Shown in pieces: positions 1 through 9,516 of a stretch of 64,000 nt of DNA (positions are counted from its first letter, which is position 1; the number at the start of each line of letters is the position of its first letter). Origin of the DNA: Nostocaceae cyanobacterium. GTDB lineage: Bacteria; Cyanobacteriota; Cyanobacteriia; Cyanobacteriales; Nostocaceae. The position numbers and the translations under genes were made by a program. The notes beneath the pieces were generated by a model. The model searched no databases, was not told the origin of the DNA, and saw only the letters and a program-made list of their open reading frames with translations. The DNA lies in contig JASJCY010000001.1 of assembly GCA_030065825.1 (NCBI GenBank), forward strand, positions 17,232 through 81,231, given 5' to 3'.

Positions 1-714
1 AGTAAGTATAGGAATCCGGTTTGATTCGTGTTCGCGTAAGCGTGACGCAGTCTTACAGCAGTTTTCATCTATTTGAACCACATTCAGTAGATCACAAAGT
101 TTTTTAGAAGTCTTGCCACATCGATATTTCAGCAAAATACTCTCGCATCGGGAAAGCACGTTTTAATCAGTATTTCAGCCAATAGTGCTAGCTGCTATTG
201 AGCGATCGCTATTAAACTTATGCTGAATACTCCAAAAGTGACGATGGCTGAAACCCTTATTTTTACGTTCATTTCCGAAAGTTTGTGATCTACTGACATT
301 GATCGTAGGGGTTTAGCAATGCGCTTTACCCCTACAGCGTGGTCTATTTACCTGAAAATCGCTGTAATTCTTCGTGAAGATAGGGAACTCTTAACGGGGA
401 ACTCTTAACAGAAAATGTACTGAGCTTTTTAAGCGCAAGCGCAGGCTACGCCAACAAAAATCAAATAGGAGTTCTATAGGTGGAAATAAACACAACTATA
501 TTACGAAACGCAAATAAAGAGTGAAACCTTTACCAATGACGACCCTAAAAGCGTTCGCTTTATTTATATCTACCTACTTAATAAATTAAAAATGTTTACA
601 TAGCAGGCTTTTGTGCCCTTTAAAATGTTTGGTTTATTGACGCCGTTTTGTAATAGGTTCTAAAAGGTAGTTAGAAAAGATGCGGATACCAGATACCAGA
701 TTCCAGAGAATATT
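1..714. other. intergenic region upstream of the GH3 gene
   Basis: This 714-base stretch has no credible gene. It holds a 211-bp MITE at 85-295, listed separately. A short AAGCGCAAGCGCAGGCTACG motif lies near 430-450. It reads like the dispersed cyanobacterial filler found elsewhere in the window. The last 100 bases before the ATG at 715 are AT-rich and probably hold the promoter, but I cannot name -35/-10 boxes with confidence. Confidence 0.6.
85..295. mobile_element. 211-bp MITE with ACATT target duplication
   Basis: The element begins CAGTAGATCACAAAG and ends with the inverse, CTTTCGGAAAT... read from the other side as CAGTAGATCACAAACTTT. The direct repeat ACATT flanks it at 80-84 and 296-300, a 5-bp target site duplication. 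It has no coding capacity. Its right end (GATGGCTGAAACCC...TTTGTGATCTACTG) closely resembles 7350-7399, the left end of the large insertion at 7287-12420, so both belong to one IS family. It is probably a non-autonomous deletion derivative. Confidence 0.85.
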
Positions 715-3057
715 ATGAAGTGGAATTTCACTAAACAAAAAAGACAAAGGTTGCGGTTGTGTTGGATGTTAGTGGTAATTCCTGTTTGCATAATTATGCT
801 GTTTACAGTTCCAGGTTGGAGTCAATCATTAAACAGGGATGTGAAATTGATGCAAAATTCTGCTCAAATAAAATCCAATGAAATAGATGAAAAAGTTGAA
901 AATTTGCTCTCAAAAATGACTTTGTCAGAAAAAGTAGGGCAGATGACACAGATAACCCTGCAAGCAGTTTCTAAAACTGAAGGGAAAGTTGACCAAAAAT
1001 ATGAGGTCGATCTCCAAAAATTACAAGAAGCAATTACGAAATATCATATAGGTTCAATTCTTAATGTTTATAATACTGCCTTAAATTTAGATGAATGGCA
1101 TCAATTAATTACTCAAATTCAAGATATTGCCACTAAACAAACCCGTATCGGTATTCCTATTATTTATGGTATTGATGCTATTCATGGAGCAAATTATACC
1201 CGTGAGGCTACCTTATTTCCTCAGAATATTGCTATGGCAGCTACACGCAATTGGGAACTGGTAAAAAAATCTGCGGAAATTACAGCTTATGAAGTGCGTG
1301 CTTCGGGAATACCCTGGAATTTTAACCCTGTGTTAGGTGTGGGACGTAACCCTTTATGGTCTCGAATTTATGAAACTTTTGGGGAAGATACCTATTTAGT
1401 TTCAACTATGGGAGAAGCCTATGTTAAAGGTTTAGAAGGAGAGAATAATCAAATTGGTGCAACAGATAAAGTTGCTGGCTGTGTTAAACATTATTTGGGA
1501 TATAGTTTTCCTTTATCAGGAGGGGACCGCACACCAGCATGGATTCCCGAAAGAATGCTGCGGGATTACTTTTTGCCTCCCTTCCAAAAAGCGATTGACG
1601 CTGGTGTGCATACAGTTATGGTCAATTCCTCGGAAATTAATGGGATTCCCGTACATAGCGATCGCTATTTACTGACAGATGTGTTGCGTCAGGAGTTGGG
1701 ATTTAAAGGGTTTGTTGTTAGTGACTGGGAGGATGTCAAAAATCTTTATAATCGTGATCGAGTTGCCTCATCACCTAAAGAAGCGGTGTTAATGGCTGTG
1801 ATGGCAGGGATAGATATGAGTATGGTTCCCTATGATTTCAGTTTCTATAATTATTTAATAGAATTGGTCAAGGAAGGAAAAATTCCCCAGTCGCGGATTG
1901 ATGAGTCAGTCAGACGAATTTTGCGGGTTAAATTTGCCTTGAATCTGTTTGATAATCCCTATCCAAATCTGCAAATGAAGGATAAGGTAGGTAGTCCAGA
2001 ATTTGCTCAAGTTAGTTTACAAGCTGCCAGAGAAGCGTTAACTTTACTCAAAAATGATAATGGTTTACTACCACTAAATAAAAATCAAAAAATCTTAGTA
2101 ACCGGACCAAATGCAAATTTACGTTCTGTTCTCAATGGTGGCTGGACTTATACTTGGCAAGGAAATGAAGAGTCTCTATATCCAAAAACTCAAAAAACAA
2201 TTTTATCAGGATTACAAGCAAAATTAGGCAGGGCTAATATTACCTATATTGAGGGCACAAAATTTGACGAAGCTGTGAATATTGACCAAGCAGTTGCTGC
2301 TGCTAAAAATGTCGATGTAGCAATTGTTGTTTTGGGTGAGGAAACCTATACAGAAACTCCAGGAAATATCCATGACTTAGCACTACCAGCAGCACAATTA
2401 CAATTAGCTGCTGCTATTGAAAAAACTGGAACCCCAGTTGTATTAGTATTGGTAGAAGGACGACCCCGAATTATCACACCAATAGTAGATGATGCTAAGG
2501 CAATTTTAATGGCTTATTTACCGGGTGCAGCAGGGGGAGAAGCGATTGCTGATGTACTTTTGGGAGATTATAATCCCTCTGGGAAGCTACCTATTACCTA
2601 TCCTCGTCATCCTAATGATTTGGTTCCCTATGACCATAAACCGATAGAGGTAGATAATCCAAATAAATTAGACCCCTTATTTACCTTTGGTTCCGGATTA
2701 AGTTACACAACTTTCAAATACAGTAATCTCAAATTTAATCGTAAACAAATTCGTGTAGGTGAATCTATCAATATCAAGGTTACTGTTAAAAACACTGGCA
2801 ATAAAACTGGCAAAGAAGTTGTAGAACTTTATCTCAGTGATTTGTACCGTACAATATCTCCTCCAGTTAAACAGTTGAAAAGATTTCAGGGAGTTACCTT
2901 ACAGCCAAATGAAAGTAAAACAGTTGAGTTTACCCTTAATCAAGATGATTTTGCTTTTCATGGTCGTGACAATCAGCGTATCGTTGAACCTGGGGAATTT
3001 AAAGTAGCTATAGGAGATTTGTCCGCTAAATTTGAACTACTTCCATCACGAAAATAA
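715..3057 (+). CDS. GH3 family beta-glucosidase (BglX-like)
   Basis: A 780-residue glycoside hydrolase family 3 enzyme expected to cleave terminal beta-linked glucose (or xylose) from oligosaccharides. A basic N terminus and hydrophobic stretch at about residues 16-36 look like a signal peptide or anchor, so it should act outside the cytoplasm. The GH3 N domain runs about 55-410. The likely catalytic nucleophile is Asp337 in VVSDWED, and KHYLGY is the usual substrate-site Lys-His pair. The second GH3 domain follows (about 440-660, GEETYTETPG), then a fibronectin-III-like C domain (about 690-770). Length fits BglX-type enzymes. It stands alone, with no sugar transporter nearby. Substrate specificity cannot be read from sequence. 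Confidence 0.93.
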   Translation: MKWNFTKQKRQRLRLCWMLVVIPVCIIMLFTVPGWSQSLNRDVKLMQNSAQIKSNEIDEKVENLLSKMTLSEKVGQMTQITLQAVSKTEGKVDQKYEVDLQKLQEAITKYHIGSILNVYNTALNLDEWHQLITQIQDIATKQTRIGIPIIYGIDAIHGANYTREATLFPQNIAMAATRNWELVKKSAEITAYEVRASGIPWNFNPVLGVGRNPLWSRIYETFGEDTYLVSTMGEAYVKGLEGENNQIGATDKVAGCVKHYLGYSFPLSGGDRTPAWIPERMLRDYFLPPFQKAIDAGVHTVMVNSSEINGIPVHSDRYLLTDVLRQELGFKGFVVSDWEDVKNLYNRDRVASSPKEAVLMAVMAGIDMSMVPYDFSFYNYLIELVKEGKIPQSRIDESVRRILRVKFALNLFDNPYPNLQMKDKVGSPEFAQVSLQAAREALTLLKNDNGLLPLNKNQKILVTGPNANLRSVLNGGWTYTWQGNEESLYPKTQKTILSGLQAKLGRANITYIEGTKFDEAVNIDQAVAAAKNVDVAIVVLGEETYTETPGNIHDLALPAAQLQLAAAIEKTGTPVVLVLVEGRPRIITPIVDDAKAILMAYLPGAAGGEAIADVLLGDYNPSGKLPITYPRHPNDLVPYDHKPIEVDNPNKLDPLFTFGSGLSYTTFKYSNLKFNRKQIRVGESINIKVTVKNTGNKTGKEVVELYLSDLYRTISPPVKQLKRFQGVTLQPNESKTVEFTLNQDDFAFHGRDNQRIVEPGEFKVAIGDLSAKFELLPSRK

Positions 3058-3120
3058 ACTCAAGTCGCTGAAATATTTCCCAGTTATAGCGGTTTTCACG
3101 CTTGATAGAATACAGATGAA

Positions 3121-3180
3121 CCTCACCCCCTTCCCCTCTCCGAACTTGCAACAGAGGGGTGTCCGCAGGACGGGGTGAGG
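3121..3180. repeat. CCTCACCCC...GGGGTGAGG dispersed hairpin repeat
   Basis: The 60-bp segment starts CCTCACCCCCTTCCCCTCTC and ends CGGGGTGAGG. The ends can pair, with an internal AGAGGGG partner. A sister copy with a rearranged interior lies at 55301-55359. This type of G/C-rich hairpin filler is common between cyanobacterial genes. It is not coding. Confidence 0.6.
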
Positions 3181-3249
3181 TTTCGAGTGTATTGGACTCA
3201 ACTGAAAAGCGCTATATCAGTTTATGATTGATTTTTGAGAAAACAATTT

Positions 3250-3355
3250 CAGGACTTACGCAACTGGCATATTGATAGTGTTTGTAGTAAGGGTTTTAAC
3301 CCGGATTTTGAGAACCAAAAGTTGATTTTTGAATGTGACACTTGCGTAAGTCCTG
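3250..3355. mobile_element. 106-bp MITE with CAGGACTTACGCAA ends and AATTT duplication
   Basis: The left end CAGGACTTACGCAA (3250-3263) is matched exactly by its inverse TTGCGTAAGTCCTG (3342-3355). AATTT is repeated directly outside both ends (3245-3249 and 3356-3360), a 5-bp target site duplication. There is no coding capacity. A degraded relative (GGACTTACGCATAAT) occurs near 22347, after the FAD oxidase gene. The full-length parent is not in this window. Confidence 0.8.
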
Positions 3356-3496
3356 AATTTAATGGTTAATAAATATTGTTGCTTAATTTGGTGATAATTG
3401 TACCAAAAAATTCTATTCATACACAAAAAAAATAGAAATATTGCAGTGCAATATTTCTACCAAGAATTCGATTCAGAATCTAGGGTGAATAAGTAA

Positions 3497-3898
3497 TTAT
3501 CTATTTTTGTTAATTATATGGATAACCGCACCAGTAGCTGCACCATTAATAGCATTTTTTACTGGATTTTTACAGTTTGTAATGATGCCAGATACTGTAC
3601 TTGCTGCTGCACCAACTCCTATATCTTGAGCTAAATTCCGTCTTCTTCCTCTTGTAATTCTAGAACGGTTAGCAAGGTTTACGGCAGCACCGGCAGCTGC
3701 ACCATTAACTGCATTACGACCAGTAGAACATGTTCCTGTGATAGCTCCAGATACTACACCTGTACCTGCACCAGTTGCTGTATCTCTGATTATGTTTTGA
3801 TCAGCAGCAGCTGGCTTGGCTGGGATGAGAGTAGTACCTATCAAAGTGGTAGCTATTAAGCTAGGTAAAACTGTAAGTTTCCAAGTTAATCTCGTCAT
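3497..3898 (-). CDS. secreted glycine-zipper protein, unknown function
   Basis: The ATG at 3898 was chosen because a perfect Shine-Dalgarno (AAGGAGGT, 3903-3910) sits four bases upstream. A longer in-frame start at 3964 has no such site. The 133-codon product has a signal peptide (about residues 1-32: basic start, hydrophobic core, ending AKPAAA) and two Ala/Gly-rich glycine-zipper stretches separated by a basic RGRRRNL patch. The zippers (GAGTGVVSGAITG and GVGAAASTVSGI types) can pack in membranes. Similar small proteins are common in cyanobacteria but have no assigned role. It is probably exported and envelope-associated. Confidence 0.7.
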   Translation of the reverse strand: MTRLTWKLTVLPSLIATTLIGTTLIPAKPAAADQNIIRDTATGAGTGVVSGAITGTCSTGRNAVNGAAAGAAVNLANRSRITRGRRRNLAQDIGVGAAASTVSGIITNCKNPVKNAINGAATGAVIHIINKNR

Positions 3899-3902
3899 GC
3901 GT

Positions 3903-3910
3903 ACCTCCTT
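3903..3910 (-). promoter_or_regulatory. strong ribosome binding site for the glycine-zipper gene
   Basis: On the minus strand AAGGAGGT precedes ATG by four bases. Such a strong match is unusual for this window, where most genes have weak or no Shine-Dalgarno sequence, and it decides the start codon of the downstream gene. Confidence 0.85.
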
Positions 3911-4046
3911 CAAGAAGTCAACTATTTGAGAAACTCTTCCCATACAAATTAGGGCATGGAGCATGGGGAATGAGGAAAATTATATTTCCATCTAACTTGA
4001 AAAAGTCAGTTTTACTATACTCCCCCTATCCTATTATAACTTAAAT

Positions 4047-4316
4047 TCACAAAGCCTGAATCCACTCTGTGACTGAGTATTCTGTCCAAATGCCATTTTG
4101 CCAATAAGGGTCATTTTCTACTAATTGACAAACTGTTTTTTCATCTGGTGCATCATAAATACCAAAAACTTTTGTTAAATCTTTGGTAGGACCAATAGTA
4201 ATTAATACGCCAGATTCTTTTTGCTTTGCAAGTCCGTCTAGATGCGCTTGCCGATAAGGTGCGCGTTTTTCTAAGACGTTTTCGCAGTAGCTTCCCCACA
4301 TTACATATTTAGCCAT
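4047..4316 (-). CDS. YciI-like family protein
   Basis: An 89-residue protein of the YciI/YCII-related alpha-beta fold. The typical features are a first strand (KYVMWGSY), the R..HLDGLAKQKESG segment with the conserved His-Asp pair around residues 25-27, a central GPTKDLTKVFGIYDA strand, and VENDPYWQNGIW near the C terminus, which is the family's hallmark F/V..DPY. Members are small dimeric proteins proposed to bind or convert small ligands. The exact reaction is unknown. It lies about 100 bases upstream of pheT, separated by a dispersed AATTAAAAATT/GCGCAAGCTTTGCGC repeat, so they may be co-transcribed, but this is uncertain. Confidence 0.8.
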   Translation of the reverse strand: MAKYVMWGSYCENVLEKRAPYRQAHLDGLAKQKESGVLITIGPTKDLTKVFGIYDAPDEKTVCQLVENDPYWQNGIWTEYSVTEWIQAL

Positions 4317-4421
4317 GGATGTTGATGGTTGACTCCTAAAACAATTAAAAATTAAAAATTAAAAATTGTTAACTCTTAACTCCTGGACGCAAGCTTTGCG
4401 CCCCTACAAACTCCGCGCCTT

Positions 4422-6848
4422 CTAACTTCTCAAGCTGACGCCGAATTTTTCTACCAATGCATCACGGACTTTGTTGTGTACGGGTTCAATTTCTTTGTCA
4501 GTTAGGGTGCGATCGCTTACTCGATAAATGAGACGAAATGCTAAACTCCGCTGTCCTTGAGGTACATGCTCACCGCGATACTCATCAAACAGTTCCACTG
4601 ATTCCAGCAGTTCCCTCCCGGCTTTGGTAATCACTTTTTCGATTTCGGCAACTGTTATCTTTACGGGTGCAAAAAATGCAATATCCCTATCCGATGCGGG
4701 ATAGCTGGAAAATGGTTTAAATGTGGGGACGAGAATTTCCTCTGTATCTAAGGCATCCAAAAGCACATCTAAATCCAATTGGAACACATATACTGAATCT
4801 GGTAAGTCTCTTTTTTGCCGCAATTGGGGATGTAACTGTCCAAAAATACCGAGTCTGTTCCCAGATATCCACAAAGAGGCTGTACGTCCGGGATGTAAGC
4901 GTTCGTCCCGTCGATCTGGTTGATATTCTACCTCTACACCCATTTGCGTGAAGACGCTTTCTAAAATGCCCTTGGCTGCAAACCAAGTCATGGGTTGTTC
5001 TCTTCCGCTGGTTGTCCATTTGCTGGTGGTGCAGTCACCTCCCATAATCCCAGCGATGATATCCGCTTCCTGTAAACCCTCTTCTTGCCAGAAAATTCGT
5101 CCAATTTCAAAGCCATTTAAGGAACCACTCCCTTGTTCGATATTGTACTGAAATGCATCTATCAATCCGGCAATTAAATCGGTACGGAGAGCAGAATATT
5201 CGCTAAATAGGGGATTATTCAGGGCTATTTGTCTATCTTCCCCTGGCTTTACCAAGGAGTAGTGCATTAGTTCTGTTAGTCCTTCTGCCCGGAAACTGGC
5301 ACGTAATTTACGAATTAATTCCTGATCCAAGGGTAAATAACCAGCTTCTGATTTATCCGGCAGGGTATCGCAGAAATTATCATAACCATAAAGACGGGCA
5401 ATCTCTTCAATTAGGTCTATTTCCCGCTCTAAGTCGCGGTAACGGTAGGAGGGGACTGTAACTATCCAAGTACCTGCTCCCGTTTGTTTAAGCTCGCATC
5501 CCAGTGCTGTGAGGATACGTTCAACATCGGCTTCCTGGAGTTCTCCTACATCATCCCCTAATTTTACCAATCCCAAAACTTGATTAACTCGCTCTAAACG
5601 CAGTTCAATGGAACCTGTGGAGGTAGCAGGACGGGTGTCAGAAATCTCTTGGGTGACAATTTTACCTCCTGCTAGTTCGGTAATTAGACTTAAAGCACGG
5701 CGACAGGCAATTTCCAATCCGGCATTATTTACACCCCGCTCATACCTACTGGAAGATTCACTTCTTAAACCTACACTGCGGGAAGAACGACGAATAGCTA
5801 CATTATCAAACAGTGCCGCTTCTAACAGCAAATTTTGGGTATCTCCATGGACTTCTGTTTCTTCCCCTCCCATGACTCCCCCTAAAGCAACTGGTTTCTC
5901 ATTAGCAGTAATTAACAGATTTTGGGTGGATAGCTTACGAGTTTGCCCATCTAGGGTTTTCAAGGTTTCTCCCCCATTGGCAAAACGCACACCAATGGCG
6001 ATTTTCTCACCACCTGCAACTGATTTGAGGCGATCGCCATCGAATGCGTGGAGGGGTTGTCCCCATTCAAACAATACGTAGTTAGTAATATCAACGATAT
6101 TATTGATTGGTCTCACTCCTGTCGCCAACAATCGCTGTTGCAACCAAGCTGGGGAAGGGGCAATTTTGACATCGCTAATTACTGTCCCAATATACGCCGG
6201 ACAGGCTTTGGTATCCTCAACTTTAATTGTTAAATTCCCCACACCAGAATCCAGTGATAATTCTGATGGCTCAGGAATTGTCAACTTACCACCTGTTAAA
6301 GCCGCAACTTCCCGCGCTACCCCCACCATACTTAAAGCATCCGCACGGTTCGCAGTGGCAGTTAAGTCTAAAATGACATCATCTAAACCCAAGAGGGGAC
6401 GGACATCACTACCCAGTTTGAGGTTCTCTTGGGTAAAAATATGAATCCCATCCACATCGCTGGGTAAACCCAATTCCTTTAAGGAGCAAATCATGCCATT
6501 GGATGGTACACCCCGCAGTTTTGCTGGTTTGATTTTCAAATCAACGTTGGGCAGAAAAGTACCCACGACAGCAACTGCCACATATATATCAGCACGGACA
6601 TTGGGAGCACCACAGACAATATTTAAGGTTTCTCCCCTACCAATATCAACTTGACAAACACTCAATTTATCAGCGTTGGGGTGGGGTTGGCGTTCTAATA
6701 CTTTCCCCACCACCACACCATTAGCCCAGGTGCGACGGTCTTCTATTTCTTCTACCTCAAACCCTGCCATTGTCAGGGTTTCCGCTAATTCTTCTGGGGT
6801 CAGTTTGATTTCGACTAGCTCCTGTAGCCAATTTAAAGAAATACGCAT
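4422..6848 (-). CDS. pheT: phenylalanyl-tRNA synthetase beta subunit
   Basis: An 808-residue PheRS beta chain, the non-catalytic partner of PheS in the (alpha-beta)2 enzyme that charges tRNA-Phe in the cytoplasm. Domains in order: B1, the OB-fold EMAP-type tRNA-binding domain (about 40-155, with VCGAPNV); the B3/B4 domain (about 210-400) that edits misacylated Tyr-tRNA; the B5 domain (about 415-490); a catalytic-like fold; and the C-terminal FDX-ACB anticodon-binding domain (about 710-805, starting [16 protein letters not shown]). Full length for bacteria. ATG at 6848 opens [14 protein letters not shown], the normal family start. pheS is not beside it, as is usual in cyanobacteria. Confidence 0.97.
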   Translation of the reverse strand: MRISLNWLQELVEIKLTPEELAETLTMAGFEVEEIEDRRTWANGVVVGKVLERQPHPNADKLSVCQVDIGRGETLNIVCGAPNVRADIYVAVAVVGTFLPNVDLKIKPAKLRGVPSNGMICSLKELGLPSDVDGIHIFTQENLKLGSDVRPLLGLDDVILDLTATANRADALSMVGVAREVAALTGGKLTIPEPSELSLDSGVGNLTIKVEDTKACPAYIGTVISDVKIAPSPAWLQQRLLATGVRPINNIVDITNYVLFEWGQPLHAFDGDRLKSVAGGEKIAIGVRFANGGETLKTLDGQTRKLSTQNLLITANEKPVALGGVMGGEETEVHGDTQNLLLEAALFDNVAIRRSSRSVGLRSESSSRYERGVNNAGLEIACRRALSLITELAGGKIVTQEISDTRPATSTGSIELRLERVNQVLGLVKLGDDVGELQEADVERILTALGCELKQTGAGTWIVTVPSYRYRDLEREIDLIEEIARLYGYDNFCDTLPDKSEAGYLPLDQELIRKLRASFRAEGLTELMHYSLVKPGEDRQIALNNPLFSEYSALRTDLIAGLIDAFQYNIEQGSGSLNGFEIGRIFWQEEGLQEADIIAGIMGGDCTTSKWTTSGREQPMTWFAAKGILESVFTQMGVEVEYQPDRRDERLHPGRTASLWISGNRLGIFGQLHPQLRQKRDLPDSVYVFQLDLDVLLDALDTEEILVPTFKPFSSYPASDRDIAFFAPVKITVAEIEKVITKAGRELLESVELFDEYRGEHVPQGQRSLAFRLIYRVSDRTLTDKEIEPVHNKVRDALVEKFGVSLRS

Positions 6849-7042
6849 AACGCTTACTATGACAGGCTTATAATCATTTTCAAGTAAGTTTAATCAGGAG
6901 ATAGTAAGCATAGGCTTAGTTTATCCCTAGAATCACTATTGTAAAGCCCATAGCGTTAATCCTTGGCAGGTTTTTCTGATGTGTTATTACCGGGAGCATG
7001 GGAGCGGTTATCCCACCCTTCGGGAAGCAAGCTACAGTAAGC

Positions 7043-7286
7043 TTAGACGCTACATCCTAACGCCTGTAAATTTATAGCCGCGTTCAAATCCCTATCTAAA
7101 CTAAAACCACAGTTTTCACAATTAAAAGTCCGCTCAGATCAGCTCAGAGTTTGTTTTTTATAACCGCAATTGCTACAGGTTTTAGAACTTGGATAGAACC
7201 TATGAGCTACTATTAATTCACTTCCAAACTTCTTGCACTTATATTCAAGTTGTCCCCTAAACTCGTAAAATCCACAATCAGATATT
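7043..7286 (-). pseudogene. tnpB: tnpB 3' fragment (zinc ribbon and last RuvC motif)
   Basis: Minus-strand translation gives ISDCGFYEFRGQLEYKC, then HRFYPSSKTCSNCG, a stop within LS*SERTFNCENCG, and LDRDLNAAINL, ending at a TAA at 7043-7045. This is the C-terminal zinc ribbon (two CxxC pairs) and final RuvC Asp of an IS200/IS605-type TnpB. It starts exactly at the outer edge of the element at 7287. The missing first half is found 5.1 kb away at 12421-12704. It is dead: split, and also carrying an internal TGA. Confidence 0.9.
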
Positions 7287-7399
7287 CAGTAGACCGAAAA
7301 GTTTTGCGATCGCTCTATTATCAATGGTGTTTACTGACTGATTTACAATGGCTGAAACCCCTATTTTTACCTTGGTTTTCAAAAGTTTGTGATTTAGTG
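7287..7399. repeat. left IS-end remnant of the composite element
   Basis: This 113-bp segment begins CAGTAGACCGAAAAGTT and ends AAAAGTTTGTGATTTAGTG, an inverse of the same terminal sequence. The interior TGGCTGAAACCCCTATTTTT matches the MITE at 85-295 (TGGCTGAAACCCTTATTTTT). The inner flank (ATTAA) does not repeat the outer ATATT, so it is not a simple independent insertion. It provides the last 26 codons and the stop of the gene at 7321-9390. Confidence 0.75.
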
Positions 7400-9390
7400 A
7401 TTAACTCTTCTACTTCTTTAATATTAAGCGAATCCTCAGTTAGGGGACGATGCTTAATGGTGATACAGTTATAATCTGCCCCTGAATGTTTTCCTCTTAA
7501 AACGTCAATGGTTCTTTTGACTGCCTTATAGCCTACCAGATGTCCAGACTGATCAATAATTAACTGTAAAGGACTCTTGTCATCAAGTAACCTTTTAGCT
7601 TTTTCCATGGACAAGTCCAAAATACCGAAAACCTTCACTTTATTTTCTAATTCTAATTCTGTGACCGCTTTAATAGCCACTTCCGTCGCTAAATTTGAGC
7701 CACCCCAAAGGATTTGTACTTGAGAATTATCTTTATCTTTTAGTAGTTGTTTAACTTTTATAATATCCTTACGAGAAGCAACCCCAACTGAGTCCTTTAT
7801 TTTGATGCGAGGGTGTGCATTGATGCTTTTTAAGACCCCTTGAAGATAGGGATAGTAACGTTCATAAATAGCCCCATCAACCAAAGCCACTTCAACGATT
7901 TTTTCTTTTGAGGGTGAATTAGGCAGTATATGTTTTTTCGCCCATTTTGCTAAGTATTCCCCTGAATCATAGCCCATTTGAAATTTATCTGTGTCGTAGC
8001 AAGCAATGGCTAAATCTTCTGCCTCTGAAGGTTCAAAACAAAAATCAACGGTGGTAATGGCTACTCCAGCGTCACTAGCATGCATCAAAGCATCTTTTGA
8101 TTTAATCGGGTCTTCGGGGGTTAAGATAATCCCATCTATTCCCTTTTTAACCAACTCTTTGATCGCTTTAGCTTCATCTTCGACACCATAACCATAAGGA
8201 ATAGCCCAAATTTCCACACGACGGTTAGCAGCACGACGCATTCCTAATTCATAGGCTTCAAAAATACTTTGCTGAGGTTCTGGTTTCAGGAGAGCAATGC
8301 GTAAACGAGGGGGTCGTGGTTGTCTAATCTGCTGTTCCCAATTGGGCATTAACCTAGACTGTTCCGAATTTTTAGCCCGTTTTAGTTGAAAAGCTGACCA
8401 GAATTTCGTACCCCACAAATCTGCCCCCTTTAACTGCGCTTCTCGTAGATTAGCCCCTGTAAACTGCTCCCCTTGTGAGTTGGTGTTACTACTCAAATCA
8501 GCAAAACGCAACTTTGCCTTCTCTAGATTAGCCTTATAAAAATCAGCCCCCATTAATTGAGCACGGTTAAAATTGGCTGATTGTAAATTAGCGCCATAGA
8601 AATTGGCATGGTTAAAGTTAGCCCATAATGCTCTAATTCCCTTTAAATTGGCTTTAGAGAAGTCAGCATATTGAAAATTTGCTCCATACAAATTACTATT
8701 CTTTAATTCACCCTTTTCAACGATGGCTCCTTCAAGGAAGGCTCCTTTAAGGATGGCTCCTTTAAAGTTAGCTCGTGATAGATTCGCCCCTTGTAACTTA
8801 GCATCGGTTAGATCAGCCCCTTCTAGATTAGCTCCTGCTAAGTTGGCATTTCGTAAATCACTTCCCCGTAAGTTAATCCCTTGAAGATCAGCGCCTGAGA
8901 GATTGGCTCCTTTTAAGTTAGAATTGGAAAGATTCATGGCGCGTTTTTTTACTTTTAATAACCCGTTCTCGAAGGAAAAATCTCTACATACTTCGAGTCT
9001 AAGCTCGGACATTTTTCCATCAGGGGCTTTGAATCCAGGGTTTCCTTGGCAATGTTTATTTAAAACCTTCAGCGCGGCAATACGTCCATCACTATATTCA
9101 TTGCTAGATTCCTCATGCAGCACGTTTCGGGCTTGTTGTATCTCCTCTCGTCGTCGGTTCGGTATAGTGACGATATAGGACACCACTGCCAATAAAATTG
9201 CACCCTCACTTAAGATGACTGCTAACTTGAATAAAGAAATTGTCTGAAGCCAATCGACTAAATCAGAAAGTTTTGTATCAACAATCGCAATTGGCTTCAA
9301 TATTTTGGACTTTTTTCCGGTTGTCTGTTTACCATTGGCAGGTTGAGAGTGATTAATATTTTCTGATGAGATTTTTTTTTCTTTATCCAT
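7321..9390 (-). CDS. membrane-anchored pentapeptide-repeat / periplasmic sugar-binding fusion
   Basis: The 689-residue product has an unusual layout. A hydrophilic N terminus precedes one membrane segment (about 54-76). A linker (about 77-150) leads into some 35 pentapeptide A(N/D)LxG repeats (about 152-330, right-handed beta-helix). A type-1 periplasmic-binding fold follows (about 363-660: RIALLKPEPQQSIFEAYELG, GIDGIILTPEDP, LWGGSNLATEVAIKAV), as in ribose-binding and LacI-type sensors. With an N-in anchor the binding fold would face the periplasm. There is no DNA-binding or permease domain. Residues from about 664 are encoded by IS-end DNA, so the C terminus is secondary. It lies 126 bp downstream of the binding lipoprotein gene, probably in one operon. 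The ligand is unknown. Confidence 0.8.
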   Translation of the reverse strand: MDKEKKISSENINHSQPANGKQTTGKKSKILKPIAIVDTKLSDLVDWLQTISLFKLAVILSEGAILLAVVSYIVTIPNRRREEIQQARNVLHEESSNEYSDGRIAALKVLNKHCQGNPGFKAPDGKMSELRLEVCRDFSFENGLLKVKKRAMNLSNSNLKGANLSGADLQGINLRGSDLRNANLAGANLEGADLTDAKLQGANLSRANFKGAILKGAFLEGAIVEKGELKNSNLYGANFQYADFSKANLKGIRALWANFNHANFYGANLQSANFNRAQLMGADFYKANLEKAKLRFADLSSNTNSQGEQFTGANLREAQLKGADLWGTKFWSAFQLKRAKNSEQSRLMPNWEQQIRQPRPPRLRIALLKPEPQQSIFEAYELGMRRAANRRVEIWAIPYGYGVEDEAKAIKELVKKGIDGIILTPEDPIKSKDALMHASDAGVAITTVDFCFEPSEAEDLAIACYDTDKFQMGYDSGEYLAKWAKKHILPNSPSKEKIVEVALVDGAIYERYYPYLQGVLKSINAHPRIKIKDSVGVASRKDIIKVKQLLKDKDNSQVQILWGGSNLATEVAIKAVTELELENKVKVFGILDLSMEKAKRLLDDKSPLQLIIDQSGHLVGYKAVKRTIDVLRGKHSGADYNCITIKHRPLTEDSLNIKEVEELITKSQTFENQGKNRGFSHCKSVSKHH

Positions 9391-9516
9391 GACTGATTAA
9401 TAATTCTCTAAAATTAATTATCAAAAAATATCTTTTAATTATTCCCCATCTCACATCTTCCACTTTCGAGTGGGAGAGTAAGTAGAGACCATGGCGCACC
9501 TAGGAAATTATAAGGG

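Larger units (their letters stand above)
3058..3496. other. intergenic region with a hairpin repeat and a MITE
   Basis: Between the convergent GH3 and glycine-zipper genes there are two repeats. One is an inverted-repeat segment at 3121-3180 (CCTCACCCCCTTCCCC...CGGGGTGAGG), related to 55301-55359. The other is the MITE at 3250-3355. A run near 3425-3470 (AATATTGCAGTGCAATATT) is a palindrome just beyond the stop of the minus-strand gene and could serve as its terminator, though the trailing T-run is weak. Confidence 0.5.

Noticed and set aside
7250..7474. 74-codon + strand frame across the element's left end
   Set aside because: It crosses the insertion boundary and lies antisense to both the tnpB relic and the fusion gene.
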